Assembly: GCA_018881555.1 (NCBI GenBank)
Contig: JACAXG010000031.1
Coordinates: 7,127,127-7,191,126 of the forward strand
Reading direction: 5' to 3'
Source of the DNA: Amblyornis subalaris
Taxonomy: Eukaryota > Chordata > Aves > Passeriformes > Ptilonorhynchidae
DNA: 64,000 nucleotides
The position numbers were made by a program, and so were the translations under genes. Each line of letters begins with the position of its first letter. Position 1 is the stretch's first letter. The notes beneath the pieces were generated by a model that saw only the letters and a list, made by a program, of their open reading frames with translations, had not been told where the DNA came from and searched no databases. Shown here piece by piece: positions 13,692 to 27,628 of the stretch.

Positions 13692-13724
13692 TCCCGTTAA
13701 TTCCAAACATTCCCGTTAATTCCA
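13692..13724. repeat. Direct repeat of 14 bp, two copies
   Basis: TCCCGTTAATTCCA occurs at 13692-13705 and again at 13711-13724, separated by AACAT. It is a local duplication of unknown meaning. Confidence 0.85.
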
Positions 13725-16700
13725 GGACTGTGTTGTCACTGTAGCCACAGTGGTTTTCTCCTTTTGCTTTGTCTGGTAGCATGGAAATTGTGATATTTTT
13801 GTCTCATCTCACTAGAACAAAGCTTTTTTGTAGACAACTTTGTAATCGCCAGTTTGCAATGATTGGCAGCTGAAACTTAAAGACCTATTGAATTATTCAG
13901 GAAGCATTGAATGATGTCTAACTGCTTAATAATATTTTTGTCTGAAGCACACTGAACATGCATTTCAAAAGCTGCATTCATGTCTAATCCATTCATTGTG
14001 TGATTTTATTTTTTTGTCAGCGTACCTAACCCATAGGATAAAGTCGCAGTACCCTGCCTACTGTCCCTTTGCTGGCTCTGTCCCTGCCCTTCAGATTAAG
14101 AAGAGTAGAATACAGCATCAATTTGTCAACAAATTGGGAGTATTAATGCTCACTTTTATCATTAAGGCCNCTGAAATCATGGTTTAAAGCCTGGTATTCT
14201 TTCTATAAATGTAAAACCCACTTGGGTTTGAAAGTTTGAGAGACAAGAAGATGCTTCAGAGCTGTAGCATGACAAGCCCAAAGGCAGAAAGAGAGCAAAG
14301 CAGGAGATTTATTTTGTTTGGGGTTTTTTTTTTAAACCTGACATTGTTGAACTCATATGTACAAAGAACCTGTGTGGCTGGGTCTCATGTTATAGAAAAA
14401 TATATAATTGCATTACACCACATTATGTAGATGATCAGCCATATCATAGTTTTAAAAGTATGTTTATTCTCATGCATGGAAAGGTTTTACAATTTTTTTG
14501 CTCAAACTAAAATTGTGATTTTGATATGTGACCACAGAGAGGTGGTCGTGGTGGGGACCCTCTAAATCCAGTGTTCTGAATATGTGGCTATGCAAAAGGT
14601 TCATCCAAAGTTTACAACTGTCCAGAGAAAGATCGTTTAGTTCTCGGCATCCATAACTTGGTATAGATTGTTAAAATATCTTAGGACCCATTTTCATAGA
14701 CTCCTTGCTGCAATTTTCTCATAACAATGATTCTGATTTTGATATGCCTTAATGTTACTGGGCACCTACTAGCTGGTGAGCCAGAGCCTTAAAATGAACC
14801 AGTTTAGCATCTAAAACTTTATTCCTGACTCAGTGAAGGATTTCCTGTGGGTGGATCAGTAGTCAGTGATTCAGGAGGTTTTTATTTTAGTGTTTTATTT
14901 TTAGTGTCTTTAGATCTCCAACTTGTGAGGAGACAGGGAAAGGCAGGATAAATACATACTTCCCAAATGACTCTCCTCTAGTGTCCCTGGAGAAATGGTC
15001 AGTATCTGGGTTTCTCTCCCAGAGGAGTGCCCTAACCATTAATGTACAATCTTGGGCTTTCTTTGCCGTCTTGAATTGACACTTTTCCACAGGGTACCAC
15101 CACTTCAAGAGATGTCAGCTGAAGTCAGCCCCATGCCTCGTGGTGAGAACATCAGCTGAAGGTCTGGATGGAAATCACCAGATGACCATCACATCTGCTG
15201 TTTGTTCCTTTTCTTGGGTGTCTTGTGAATTGCCATTTGCATTTCACGTAGCAGACTTGAACAATTTGTCAGCAGACTCTCCTACTGTAGAGAGACTGGT
15301 TTCCTGCACAGAGGACTTAGTCAACATAGTTCTGTGTCAAGGAGTTAGCAACTGCCTCTACCTTTGGCACTAAATTCNGATATTTCAGCTGTGGAAGAAA
15401 TTAATGAAACTGGTGGTTTTGTTTTGGTTTTAAGTGAATCTATTAATGTAGTGAAATTAAAGTCTTTAAGGATAGACTTGCCCTAAATTTAAATGGATAG
15501 GACACTATCTGAATGCTCACAGGAGAGAATAACACTGAGGTATTGCTTTAAGCTTAGAGAAAAATCATCAAGGCATTTTAAAAGTGCATCTTGCATTCAG
15601 AAACATCATGAAATATATCTGCTTTAATAGATGTGGACAAAATGCTTAGAAAGAAGAATATATTCATGGAGCTATACACATAAATAGTTATTACTTTAAA
15701 CTCAGTGCATTAATAAATCCAAAAAGAAATGCAAGTGCTTGAGCTAGTCAAGTGATAATGAAATGAAGCTAGAATTACACCTCAGTGCATTAGAGTAAGT
15801 GGAATATAGATACAGGGAAATTGTTCCATTAGTTGAACATATCATTAGGGCTATTTTGCAAGTGCAAAGCCAAAGAAATTAGTCAAGTAATAATATTGAT
15901 ATTAAGACAACTGCCAAGAGCCTTGTCATGTTCAAACTTTAAATATATAGGGGGAAGAGACAGACTTCGAAGTAATGTCATGTCTTAGCAGTGTAGCAAT
16001 GTTATGCAGTAACAGAGCAGTTGTAACTGTCTCAGCATTTCTGATTCAATCTCAGTAATCAGTAGCCTGTACAGAACACAAGCCAGAGCCAGCATGCTCC
16101 CACTGGGAGCAGAGCACCACTTATCTTTAACTCAGACATAGGTTCTCATGCCAGTGGTTGTCCAGAAGAGTCCTGGTTTGGTTAAGTAAAGGGTCCTGGT
16201 CCAGGCAGAATTTTCTGTTGATCCTCTGGTGTTTTGCTGAGAAGATTTTGTATATTCTAGTAGGAAAAGAGCAGTGGAAAAAACAACTTTCTTTGCTTAA
16301 GATGGATCACAGTTTTAATGTATTAGATAAAACAGTGATTTTTTTTTTTTCTTTTTATAGTTTAAGTCCTGTCTCCTAGTGGAATGAGATAGCCCAGCCA
16401 TTCTCCCTTCACCTTGTTGGAACATTCTCTCTGCTTAATCTGAGAGAATGTCTTTCAGGCAAATAAAATATCCTTGCCTGCAGTTCTGGCTCAAACGTGT
16501 AGTTCTTAAATCACTGGATTCATTGCTACTAGTAGTATGAGTGAGTTTTCCGGGAAAGGAGCTGCTACTCAGACCATTTTTTCTTTTGGAATGCATTGTT
16601 TCTTCTAATAGAACTCTATGTGGAGTCCAGACATTAGGCATTACTTTTATTGCTAAGTATATATATTTATAAGACTGACCAGAAAATAGAATCCCCCTTG

Positions 16701-19700
16701 AAAAGCTTGATTTGCCAACGTTTACCTTACAGTGATACATACTTGTAGGATTCTATTCATAGGAGGAAAATTAAGAGTATTTGTAAACAGTTGCCAGCTG
16801 GAAGCAAAGATACCTTTTTTCTTTTCCTCCTATATTCTGTGTACACAAAGCTACTTAATATGTCAGACAGATAATCCTGTAAGGACCTTTGGCAAATGCT
16901 TATTTTTCATGGTGGCTGTCACGTATTATAAAAGGTTTATTTTCAATTGTAATGCTTAAAGTATTTCCAAATCTACCACCTGTTACCAGTGGATTGGAGA
17001 GGAGATATATTTTTTCCAAAAATGTTTTTTTTAGACAAAAATAATGCTATAAAAGGGATGTCCTGTGAAGCTGCAGCATCCAAGGTTATTTTACTTCTTA
17101 CTACTTTAAACAGAGTAACAAAATTACTGCACCAAAACATTGCAAAAATTTTTTGAGAAAGGATGTTTGCACTTTTATTAGACCAGTTGATAGATGGAAG
17201 ATGCATGCTTTTAGACCATGTCCTTTCAGAACTAATGAAAGGATGCTGAGTCCAAGAGCTTTTCCTTTTTTTTTTTTTCCTTTTTGAACCGTTATCAGTC
17301 GGTGTTAGGAAAAAGAGAGAGATATTGCTTCATCTTGAGAAAAGTTTCTCTTCCCTCTATTCCAGGTTATGATATTTAATGCATTTTCTACTTTCGTTCT
17401 GGTTGATGAAAACACTGTCGCCCCCACCCAAACCATATGGATAAGAGCTACTGCCTTATAATAATTCTCCTGTTACTCCAGGAGGATTCACAGCATCCCG
17501 CTTGTGCATAAATGTGCAAATATATTACAAATGCAGAGGAAATTCATTGTTAAGAGATCTCCCAGGCTTGGAATCAAATTGGAAACTGTCTAAATGGCTG
17601 AATGAAGGGCTTTGTATTAAAAAGGCNGATCCCTGCGCTAATACGTGAGCGAACTCCTAAGCAGGGACTGTAATTTCTGTACTGGTATTGAGAGTCATCG
17701 CCCTCTCCACTTACTATGGCAGACTGCACTGGGGCTGGAGCGGTCCTCTGCATGAGCAAAGGAGCCGTAAGTTAGCCCTTAGCAAGTAATCCTGTATCAA
17801 ATGGGTAATTCGTTTGATAAATTTAGCCTCTCTATTTGCATTTGCAGCATTCATGAGCCGATTCGTTTCCGTAATTCATCACCTGAATGTATTCCACAAA
17901 ATATTTTTCATGGGCTTTATTTTACTCTGTGGATAGGTGCCAAGCAGTTTACTGGAAGTGCCCGCTGTCCTTTATGGTAGGTTTCACCTGGGCAGTGATT
18001 TGCCTCATAAGTCACAAGGCTCTGGTTTTCTGACTGGTTCAGGCTGGTATACAAAGGCCACCAGGGCTTGGGGCCCCCCAGAAATGTCCCCTAGGCAGTA
18101 AGATGTGGGGAAGTTTGATATCCCTTTGGCTCTCTCCTCCTGATCAATAAGGGCCATCCTGAAGGTTTTGGTTGCAGCTGCTTTTCCCATCCCCGTGCAG
18201 GTTTTCCAAGTTGTCATCTTGATGGCTCATGAATGCTTGTGCTCTCACAGGGTGAAACTGGAAGCAATCAGACCATCATCTTCTTCTACTCACTGCTTTC
18301 CCTCACAAAGCTTGCAAGATGCTGTTGGCTGTCTTGCTTCCCTGACCCCAGAGTTCTGATGGAGCTGTTGTATTGTGTTGCTCAGGGGACTCTCTGGATT
18401 CTCTGCCTCATGAACTTTTGTCTTGTCCCTTGGAGATCCTCCTTGGCTTTTCAGATGGTGACTGTGCAATGACCATGCATCCCGTTCCTTTTCAGGGCTG
18501 TGTATCAAGCCATTGAGAGTGTACCAGGGTGCCCCTCAGTATTTATGCATTCATAGCCATCTGGCCTGCTCTGGACTCCATGCCAGCATTTAATATTCCC
18601 CTCAGATTTCCAATCTTGTGGGAGCCTTGTGTCGAGGCAGAGATGAGTGAGGATTTTTTGGTGGGTGGAAGGTGGAAGGCAGTAGTGGGTTTGGAGAAAC
18701 TGTGGCACGCTGATGTTTTCATGAGGGTGCAAAATGCTCTCTGCATCCCTTTGAACTGCCTTTGTATTGGAGGATGTCATACTCCTGCAAGGAGATGGCT
18801 CCTGCAAGGCCCCTTCTAGAAGGATTTCATTCAAAGCAGTTGGTGAGAAGCACAGCCCCACTGTTTCCCCTGATGGTTCCTTGGCCCTCAGCAGCAGAGG
18901 CTTCCAAGGAAGCACTGCCCATCTAGGGGAGCTGGAGGAACCTACACACCAAAATAGGATGTTGGCTTTGCTCTAGTTCTCTCCCACAGCACCTATGAAT
19001 CCTGATAAAGTATACTCCAGTGTAAATAGGATGCTGTAAAAATTGTTCTCAATCCAAAAGTGTAAAATAGCCACAATGTTTAAAATACCTGTCCATTTCA
19101 AAACTAGTCTGAAAACAACTTACCTCAGAAAATCTCAGTCACTAAAAGCTAAAGGTGTTCATAAAACTGTAAAACAAAACTTTTCGATGACTTTTTGTCT
19201 TTATTTGCCATGGCAAAGACTGTGCCAGTCCTACCACTCATTAGGCTTGTCTGTTTTGCCCAATCTTCCAATGTCTCAAAGTAGTGCAGGAGGGTGATCA
19301 AGCAGCAGATCAGGAGTGGTGCTTGGGGGACAGAGTATGTAANTGATGGTTCAGATCTGTTTTCAGCATCTTAGGAGATATGCAGATCAAGAAAGGGTTC
19401 CCACCTTCTAGCATGGCAGTGGGTGTCCAATACCTAAAAAAANGTTAATGGGTAGTTTCCCACTTCCTTTTGAATCATAATAAAACTTNCTGGTATCCCA
19501 CTGGAATTATTTCCTGGCCAACTGCTGACAGAGAACTGCTCTAGACTTTGTGTGTTGCAAGTATTGATCACCTCAAAACATGGTTTGATAGAGGCTTGTG
19601 ATACTGCCTGCACTATGGTCTGGAAAACCGTTTGCCTCCTCATTCCTGATGGCAGCAGTGTCACAGCTTGGAGCAGGGCATGGATCGGCAATGGGACCAT

Positions 19701-22294
19701 AACCTATAAAAGTGCTGTTGTCAGGAGCTTTTGCTTTTGCTTTGCTAAATGGAGCCTCATCTTCTTTGCTTCTTTGCATCTTGTAGACATTTTCCTTGTC
19801 TCCTTTTGTGAGACTGACAAAAGAGCCTTCAGTCAATCCAGAAGTCTGGCAAAATGGCTGTTTCTATGGACTTGTCCACTCATTCCAAATCCCTGAGCTT
19901 TCCAGTTCCTGGGAGACACCTGGATAGGAGCTGCACGGAAACAGCAAAGTGGCAAGTGGATGAGGATGCTCTTGAAGGCACAGGGGTCATGTAGATGCAA
20001 GGATCAGGCTGTTGTGCATGATAACAGCATGGGGGAGCACAGGAAAGATGAGGAGCCTGGTAATTAGAATGGTGAATATGGAACGGATATTTACCATCTC
20101 TTGTAACACAAGAGGTGCAAGATGTCCCAGGGAATGATGAATCAGGATGAAAACAAGCAGAAGGAAGTAGTTTTTCACCCAACACACAGTTAGGATCCAA
20201 GAGCACTTGCTATGAGGNGCTGTGTAGCTTGTAGGTCTTAAATATAGTTAAGACGAGAGGACTGGTCCAACGACAGCTATTAATCATCATGGCCTATGTG
20301 TAACTTTAGGCTCAGGGAGAGACTGGGATGGGGAAGGGTATTTCTGTTCTCTTCTGTAGTCAGCCCTTCACATATGAATGCCTGGCACCAGAAAATTAAC
20401 AAGCAGAAGTGTTTCTTTTTTAATACGTTATGTGAATACATCTTTGATCAGGGATCTTTTCTTCCTGCTCTGTTGGGTATTGTGGCATCTCATGTAAAGC
20501 ATTCCAAATGCACTTTATGTCATCATCAAAAATATCCTGTCCTCTTTGGCCACAGACACCATGTGACTTCATGTGCTCAACTGCTTCTAATTTCCAAGGA
20601 TGCAGTTACATTTGGGGTTGTCTCATTTGATTGCCTCTGCCTTAGGTTACTGATGATATGTTGTTGGAAGCTTGTATTTGGAAATGTATCACCATATGCA
20701 AAACACGCCATTTTGTGTGTGACTACTACATTACCATCCAATTTATCACTTGTGTGAACAAAACTTTATTTTCAATATTTTAGGGCAGACAGGAAAAAAG
20801 GAATAGGTCCTTTTTTAAAACCTGACACCTGTTTCCCCAAGGAATGTCTCATTCCTTTTATGTAAGGTAGAAGCATCTGGGAAAGAGAAATCCAAATCTA
20901 ATCCTGGTGTGAGCACCATTTCCTTCACTAGAATGATGTTGTCCAGTTCCCTCACAGGGGGAATTGCAGCTACTGCAGTCTTCATATGCAGCTGAGGTTC
21001 ATATGGTTAATATGTATTTTACAGCAGATCAAGTGATATGTTACATAAAAGAGGTCACCAATGTGGTGATAAAAAAAAANCAGTGCCTAACTTCCTAGGA
21101 GATTGGTACTAACGATTTCTATTTGATACGGCTTCAAAAGCTACAAACACATTCTACATTCTGCGAGGCTCCGGTGTTGTGGGACTGGTGTAACTAAGCA
21201 ACACAGGAAGGAAACCGGCACTAGTGCTGCGGTATGGCCAGGATGTACGGAGTGTATCAGTGGAAGTTGCTTTAAAATCAGACTAAAAAATTTAATTAAA
21301 CTTGCTCNGTGTCAGGTGGACAGAGCCTGCTGCTCTGTATGCAGGATTGCGTGATTAAAGGATACAAATGTTCAAAACCAAAAGAAGTCCTATTTTTACT
21401 TCCAAGGTGGAAGAATGCACTTTTCTTGTTAAGGATCTTTTTGTTTTACCTTTTTTTTTTTTTCTTCATCTTAGGAGCACTGAGGATGAAGGAAATCTTT
21501 ACAGAAAATATAACTTTGAACTAGTAGAGGAGAAAAGAGTCAGGCCTGTTTTAGTTGATCTCCTCTCCCAGAGATTTCCAAACCTGCTTTTCCTCAAAGA
21601 AAATATTGCCTTTTTTTGTGCTACTTTCTGTTACGTTCCCCCAGCAGAGAACAGAGTTGGAGGAATCAAAACAACCAAAAGAGCTTGTGAGATCCTGGGT
21701 TATTGCAAGCCTCATATGTACATTTGGGCTTCACGAAATCTTCTTGTGCGGCTCATTGTGCTACAACAACATTGACTCATGCTGAGGTGGACATAAAGCC
21801 TGTCCACAGTCACGAAGCTCCTTTCGGGTATCAGCAGTAGTTGTAAGCCACCAAAAGAAGCAATTTTCAGTTACTAGGGATTGTAAATAGATATGAGATA
21901 CGATTATAAATCTCCCTAAGGCTATGAAGGTGATCATGCAGTCGGATGGTTGAAGTTTTGGCACAAAATTTTGGAAAGACGGATGTGGGAGAGAGAAATA
22001 TGGAGTGTGAGAACCTTCTTGGTCTTTTCAGCTGATGGAAACCTGATATTATCATGGTTTAGGTGTTTGCATCGGGCGGGTACCCTGGCCCACACTACTG
22101 GCTGCTCCAAAAAAGCTCCAAAAAGCTTCTCAAGACTGACTTGAAATGGGATCCATTTTCCTCAAAGGTGTGAGACTGCTGCGCTACGCCTCCTCTGTTA
22201 TCCCATTGGAAACTGTACAGGCAGATCATGCTGGAAAAGTAGGAACTTTTTGAGCTGTTGTTGGTTAGGTTTCTCAGTGAATTTTTTCTCATTT

Positions 22295-23020
22295 TGTCAT
22301 CTGAAAAGACACTGGGAGGAGGAGATGAAGCCCCAGGGGTGGATGGCAAGGTGACTGAGTTAACAAAAGAGTGTCTGATTGCTCTGGCATACCACCAGAA
22401 TGGTTTGGGAGAGGGGAAGGGAGTAGGGGTTCGGCGGTTCTTAGATGGGTGGGGTCAGTCTGTCCATGCTGGGAGCGGGGACAGTCATCTTGTGGTTTTG
22501 TCCTGGACTTTCCTGCCTGTGCTCGCTGCTTACAAGACAGAGAGAGAGAAGGTCTTAACCACCCCCTGTTGACTGAGACTCCGGCCACCGCCAGCACCAG
22601 GAGAGAGATCGGCACCTCCCGCATGAGTTTCAGGGGAATCACACCCCTCCTCCCTCTTGGCTGAGGCCTCCATGGCCCGTGGGGCGGTTCTGAGCTCGCA
22701 TCAGAGCGGTGGCTGGCCGTGAGCAAGTCCCTTCAGCCTTGGCCTCACCACAGCCACCTGCGCCCCCTGCCCGCCCTGGTCGTAGCTACACCAAAGGGGA
22801 ACCTGCTTAGTGGGTGGGAAACTTCTGTTATGGTGTTTTTGTTTGCTCTGTTCTGTGATATGTATATTTTCTAGTAAAGAACTGTTATTCCTTTTCCTAC
22901 CTTTTTGCTTGGAAGCCCCGTAATTTTTGAAGTTGTAATAATTTGGAGGGAGGGGTCTTCTTGCCATTCCAGGAAGGTTCCCTCCTTCCTCAGCAGTCAT
23001 TTGTCTTTTAAACCAAGACA
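22295..23020 (+). mobile_element. Endogenous-retrovirus LTR (ERVL-like), 5' boundary uncertain
   Basis: The right end, from the TATA-like TGATATGTATATTTTCTAG through GTAAAGAACTGTTATTCC and GGAGGGAGGGG to the terminus TTTTAAACCAAGACA, matches an avian LTR that I recognise. The terminus ends in CA as an LTR should. The left half (about 22400-22800) is GC-rich and out of character with the surrounding intron. I set the start at a TGTC at 22295 as the best guess, but no matching target duplication is found there, so the left part may be truncated or may start further left, near a TCATGGTTTAGG at about 22054. No internal retroviral genes are attached. The exact family is inferred. Confidence 0.65.
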
Positions 23021-26000
23021 CCAGCCAGACCCCTATTTTTGCACAGCAAATAAGCTCAAGAAGATGGCTGCAGCTCTCAGTGCTGAAATTTCAGTGTTTT
23101 TTTTTTCATTTGGGGTTTGGTTTTGTTTGGCTTTGTTGGTTTTTTTTTGGGGGGGTTATTTTAAAACGTCAACAATATGATCACCAACTTGTCACTTCNG
23201 CCTCCTGTACATCTCTGCCTGTCTCATTGCTCTGTTTGCCACAGCATGTTCATACAAGCTGCAGAGGGGATTTTTGGTCCATTCCCAAAGTGCCCTCCCA
23301 GCTCTCCCCTGGTTATGGTCAGTACATGGAGCCATGCTTGCAAGGAGGAGCAGACTGAGACGTTTCCAGGAAACATCTGGAAATCAGGAAACTGCAGAAA
23401 ATGCTGAGAAAAGATAAAAATCCTGAAGGATGTGACTAGACAGCTGAGGAACAGTTAGCGGGAGGCAGGGAGGAGACAGCAGCATGCAGTGCTGTTGGGG
23501 AGCGCNAGCAGCCCGGGATGCAGGACCTGAATGCAGATGAAGCAGCAGCCTCCTGCAGCATGGAGCTGGCTCTCATGTGAGAGCTTCTCAATGCATACAC
23601 AGTTAAAAATAAAGTGTTTGTACAGCGCTGGCTCTTCGCATGCCAACATGAAGGAGAATGCAAATGGAAGCGTGAGCAACAAGGAGGAGGCGGCTTAATG
23701 GCTTTGGGGATTAGCAGTGGTATTTAGAGCCTTTCACCTCTTTGTTCCTAACATAAATCTTAACACAGATTGATGGTTTTAGCCATCTGGCTTGTGTTTT
23801 CTTGTATGCCACAACTAGGGAGACAGGGAAACAACCTGACCAGCAAGGCAAAAGGCAAAACAAAAAGATCTGACAGAAGAAGGTATCCTCTTCTTCAGTG
23901 TCAGTAAGAGCAGATATGGTGTAATTATTCTGTAAGTAATGTTTCCCAGAGCTTGGCAGGTAACAAGGGAGAGGGCAATGAAAGAGCCACAGGCATCACT
24001 TGGTACATGACCCCACCAGGGAGCCTGTGGCTTACACAAAGGCTTATGCTCTGAGCAACTTGCTCCCCAATGCAAAGCTCTCTGATCTTTAGAGTTACCC
24101 CAGGTAGCTTGGGACTTATAGGGAGACTTTCAATCATAGGTTGACTTTCAACAGTAAATTATTTAGTACTTGAGTGGAAACTGTTCTCCCATACATCACT
24201 CATCTAATACCTTATTTTTATGTACTATAGCCCAGCTTATAAACTGGAAAATATTGCACTCTCGGCCATATGACGCATTTTGGATTACAAAGTTTTCTTG
24301 TATCCTAAGCCTTCTAAATACTGATGTGACTTTTCTTGGGGATGGGCTGACCCTTTCTGGTAGTCACTGTCAGTTTTCCTCTCACTCCAGACTGTAAGGT
24401 TTGTCATTCATTTTCTAGCAAGGTCATCTTGGTAGACCTTCCCAAAATCCAGGACTTTAATGGGGAAGCAGGTCATTGTTCTGCTTCTCCAGCCAGAGGA
24501 GTAACCAAGCGTGGGTAGATGTGTGCACACATTTTCCTAGTCAATTATTTTTCAACAGCTCTCGAGTGAAGGTGAAAGGTGCAGAGGATCTCACCTCTGG
24601 TCTTTCCAGTGGGGTAGTTAGCACAAGGAATGTTGACAATACGTCTTTAAGGAAATGTTTGCTGCTGTCAAAGATTCACTCTTAGGTTCTTCTGTGGTTT
24701 TGCCCAATCTTGCTTTGGGATTGACGGTCTGTGTTGCATATTTCAAACCAAAACAAACCTTCAGAAGGCTTCCTCAAGAGCAGGTAAGAAAATATATAGG
24801 GAATGTAAAATAAAAAAAAAACAACAAAAAAAANCCCCAAACAAAACCAGGTATAACAAATCTAATTTATGGTAATCTTGGCACTGATTTTGCTTTATAT
24901 TATGCATGTAGAGCTTCAGTAAAAAATGTTTTTACTTCTTCGGAAGCAGTAACCAAGAAACTGCTGGTAATATCATTTTTTTCAGGGGGAAAGTGAATGA
25001 ATTTTGTATATAGATTTCTAAACCACTGGTTTTCATCTCAAATAATGGTTTTGGCATAGTGCTCTGTTAGCTAAACATGGTGTTTATCACTTCAGCTAGC
25101 CACACCAAGGTCAGGGAAAGAGAATGTTTTATATTTAACAGGGAAACACTTTCACCAGATGCATTAATAGTGAGAGAATAATAATTATAGACACATGAAG
25201 TGGCTGGGGATTGCTGTGTGCGGAAGTGAAACTCAGATTCACGTTTAGGTTGGGGTAAATTTTTCAAAGGCACCACAATGACTCAGATTGTGTCACCAAG
25301 TGATTAGGACCATAACTTCCATTTTCAGAAATGCTGTGGAGACTTCACTGCCTTTCAGTAAGCTTTAGTTTCCTTTTCCCAGAAAAAAACAGCCTTTAAT
25401 TCACAGTTAGTTCACCAAAGCCATCTTTGCCTCTTCATAATTATATTGCATAATGACTTCCCTACTTTTTAATAACGTCAGATTTCTTGTCTGTGTCCAT
25501 TATCACCAGCTTAGGAGCTGTTCTGTTGCTTTGGGAATTTCATATTCCAAGTAATTTACAGAACTATAATTAAGAACTTCCGCAGAAGACTAGGTGATAT
25601 ATGTATGTTAAGATGTTATATTCTGCTGATTTAGTGTCAAGTCTTAGATTAATTTGAAATTTGATCATGCTGGTTTCATTATAAATTCTTCCATGGAAAG
25701 AACATGTTATTGGAAACTGAATAATTAATAATCTCTATGTTAACCAAATGTTTTCTGAGTGGTTTGTTGAAGAATATCAGAACTCCAGTTGAAAATCCTG
25801 GCTCTGTTGAAGCCAATGACAGAATTCCCATGGGCTTTAACAAGACTTTTCATTTTCTTATCTTAAAAACTACTTGTCAAAGCTCCTTAAGGTTGTGTGT
25901 ACAAGTTTATATTTGTACAGTAGAGGCCTGTGTGCCTTTTTCACCTCCAAAACAATTGTTTGCAGGATAAGGAAAAAGGAAGTAAAATGTGCATTGACTT

Positions 26001-26570
26001 TTTTCAGTCCTTTGGGCCACACTAAAGTGTACTCAAGAGAAATGTAATCTGCTGTCGTTTAGTGCTTTCTGAAAGTTCTTCTGCCTTCCAGATCACGTGT
26101 GAATGAGATCTAAGGGACAGAAGGATGGATGCAGATCCATGTGCTGAAGATTCAGAAGCATGAAAAGTCTCACAGTCATGACTTTAACGCTTATAACAGA
26201 TGCTATATATTATAAATTATATAAATTATAATTCCCAGTGAAGGCCTCTATTATTAACCAATTGTTCTGCTCTCATGCTACTTAGAATAAAGTTTCAGGC
26301 TCCAGATCTTGATGATGGTAGTGCCTATTCCTCATAGCCAGAGTCACAGCATTTGGATCTCAGCAGAGTTTCTGATGTAAAGTTCTAACCCTGTAAATTA
26401 GGACCTAAATACTGCTGTTAGTTTCCATTAGCATTGCTAATTATGTTGCAAAGCTTGTTTGGGTTCAAATTGTGGTCAGTCATAATATGGACATATGCAA
26501 GTTCAAAAGATATTAAGCCTTAGACAGAGATTGTGGGCTTGCTACAGAATTTGCACATGCCCAAATCATA

Positions 26571-26855
26571 AATCATAGAATGATTGCATGGAAGGGACCT
26601 TAAAGACCATCTCATTCCAACCCACTCAGCCATGGGCTGGGACACCTTTCCCTAGTCCAGGTTTTCCNAGCACTATCCCGACTGTCCTTGAGGGCTGGGG
26701 CATCCACAGCTTCTCTGGCAACTTGTTCTACTGCCTCACCACACTCAAAATGAAGAATTTCTTCCCAATATTTTGTGTAAACCAGCCCTCTGTCAGTTTA
26801 AAACCATTCCCTTATGTCCTGTCACTACAGGCTCTGGTAAAAAGTCCCTCAGCAG
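26571..26855 (-). mobile_element. CR1 LINE 3' fragment
   Basis: Reverse-complement CR1 3' end: AATCATAGAATGATTGCATG then GAAGGGACCTTAAAGACC, the ATGGGCTGGGACACC block, GGGGCATCCACAGCTTCTC and AAAACCATTCCCTTATGTCC. It is diverged, with small gaps, and lies 731 bp before the 42-bp exon. Confidence 0.9.
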
Positions 26856-27586
26856 CTCCATTTAGAAGGATATAAATGGAGTCTATATGAATCAGGAACA
26901 TAATTGACTTATAATAAACTTTTGTGATCAGTGAGCTCTCCAGTAGATGATTAAGGCTCTGGAACGTTGAATTAACAAGATGTTATCTAAGGTTAATAAT
27001 TTTAGCAAAACTCTGCAAAACAACTTGTAAGAAATTCCTTTGTTACTACCAAAATGCAACTTTTTGCAAAAGGAATCTGCTTTCATTATCTCTCATCTTA
27101 CATTTACAAATGTTCTGTTCCTAGCTAGCCCAAGTTTGATCTTCACAGAATAATTTTGTTCTTAAACCAATGTGCCTGTCTGGCAATTTTTCAGTAACTT
27201 CTTTATGTGATATGACTTCTGGGTAGCTAGTTCTTGTCTTAACATAACCAGCTGTTCCAGGCAAACAAAGCAAACTGAAACTTGTCAAGTAAACCAAAAG
27301 CTCTGCAGGAAAGAGAATGGAATTTCGTATTATATGTGTCCTTATTTGCAGAATTTTGTAAATTATGCAGAGTTTTATTTCTTTTCTTTATTCTCTGCAT
27401 TTCCTGTGTGTGGTAATAACCAGTCTAGTATCAAAACCTTCTTTCCCATGCAGCTCCAGATTTCACTGCAAAATGTTAAACAGGAGGAGACTAAGATATG
27501 GGCAATTTGAAACATGAAATATTTCCTTTCAGATGTTTGCTGGTATTCCTAGTAACCTTTTTCTTTCTTCCAATTTTTTTTGACAG

Positions 27587-27628
27587 ATGAATCTAATGAA
27601 GAAGGGGCTGAGCTGAGTAAAGAGAGAG
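27587..27628 (+). CDS. MACROD2: MACROD2 tail exon, 42 bp, phase 1-1
   Basis: This is a short internal exon between a strong acceptor (T-rich tract then GACAG) and the consensus donor GTGAGT. The split codon carried over from 12845 becomes Asp. The exon reads DESNEEGAELSKER, with one base left over. It follows the macro domain directly and opens the acidic, probably disordered C-terminal tail; the human protein also has an acidic Asn/Glu run here (from memory). The length is a multiple of three with the same phase at both ends, so skipping would keep the frame. The intron before it is 14,741 bp. It is recognised by phase continuity and acidic composition more than by strong similarity. Confidence 0.85.

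Larger units (their letters stand above)
12846..27586. other. Intron of 14,741 bp
   Basis: This is non-coding sequence between the macro-domain exon and the first tail exon. It contains one LTR (about 22.3-23.0 kb) and one CR1 tail (26.57 kb), listed separately. The part at about 18.0-20.3 kb is slightly more GC-rich and has several chance open frames, including 153 codons at 20296-20757(+) and 136 codons at 18505-18915(-); neither resembles a known protein, and I do not call them genes. Nothing else was recognised in 12846-22294, 23021-26570 or 26856-27586. Confidence 0.75.

Noticed and set aside
18505..18915. Open frame of 136 codons, minus strand, in a GC-richer patch
   Set aside because: Overlapped by other open frames on both strands, composition not protein-like, and no similarity recognised; GC-rich sequence simply has fewer stops.
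20296..20757. Open frame of 153 codons, plus strand
   Set aside because: No recognisable domain, no splice or promoter context, and roughly one frame this long is expected by chance in 64 kb of AT-rich sequence read in six frames.
22289..22726. Open frame of 145 codons, minus strand
   Set aside because: Lies antisense within the GC-rich LTR; Arg/Pro/Gly-rich by composition only.
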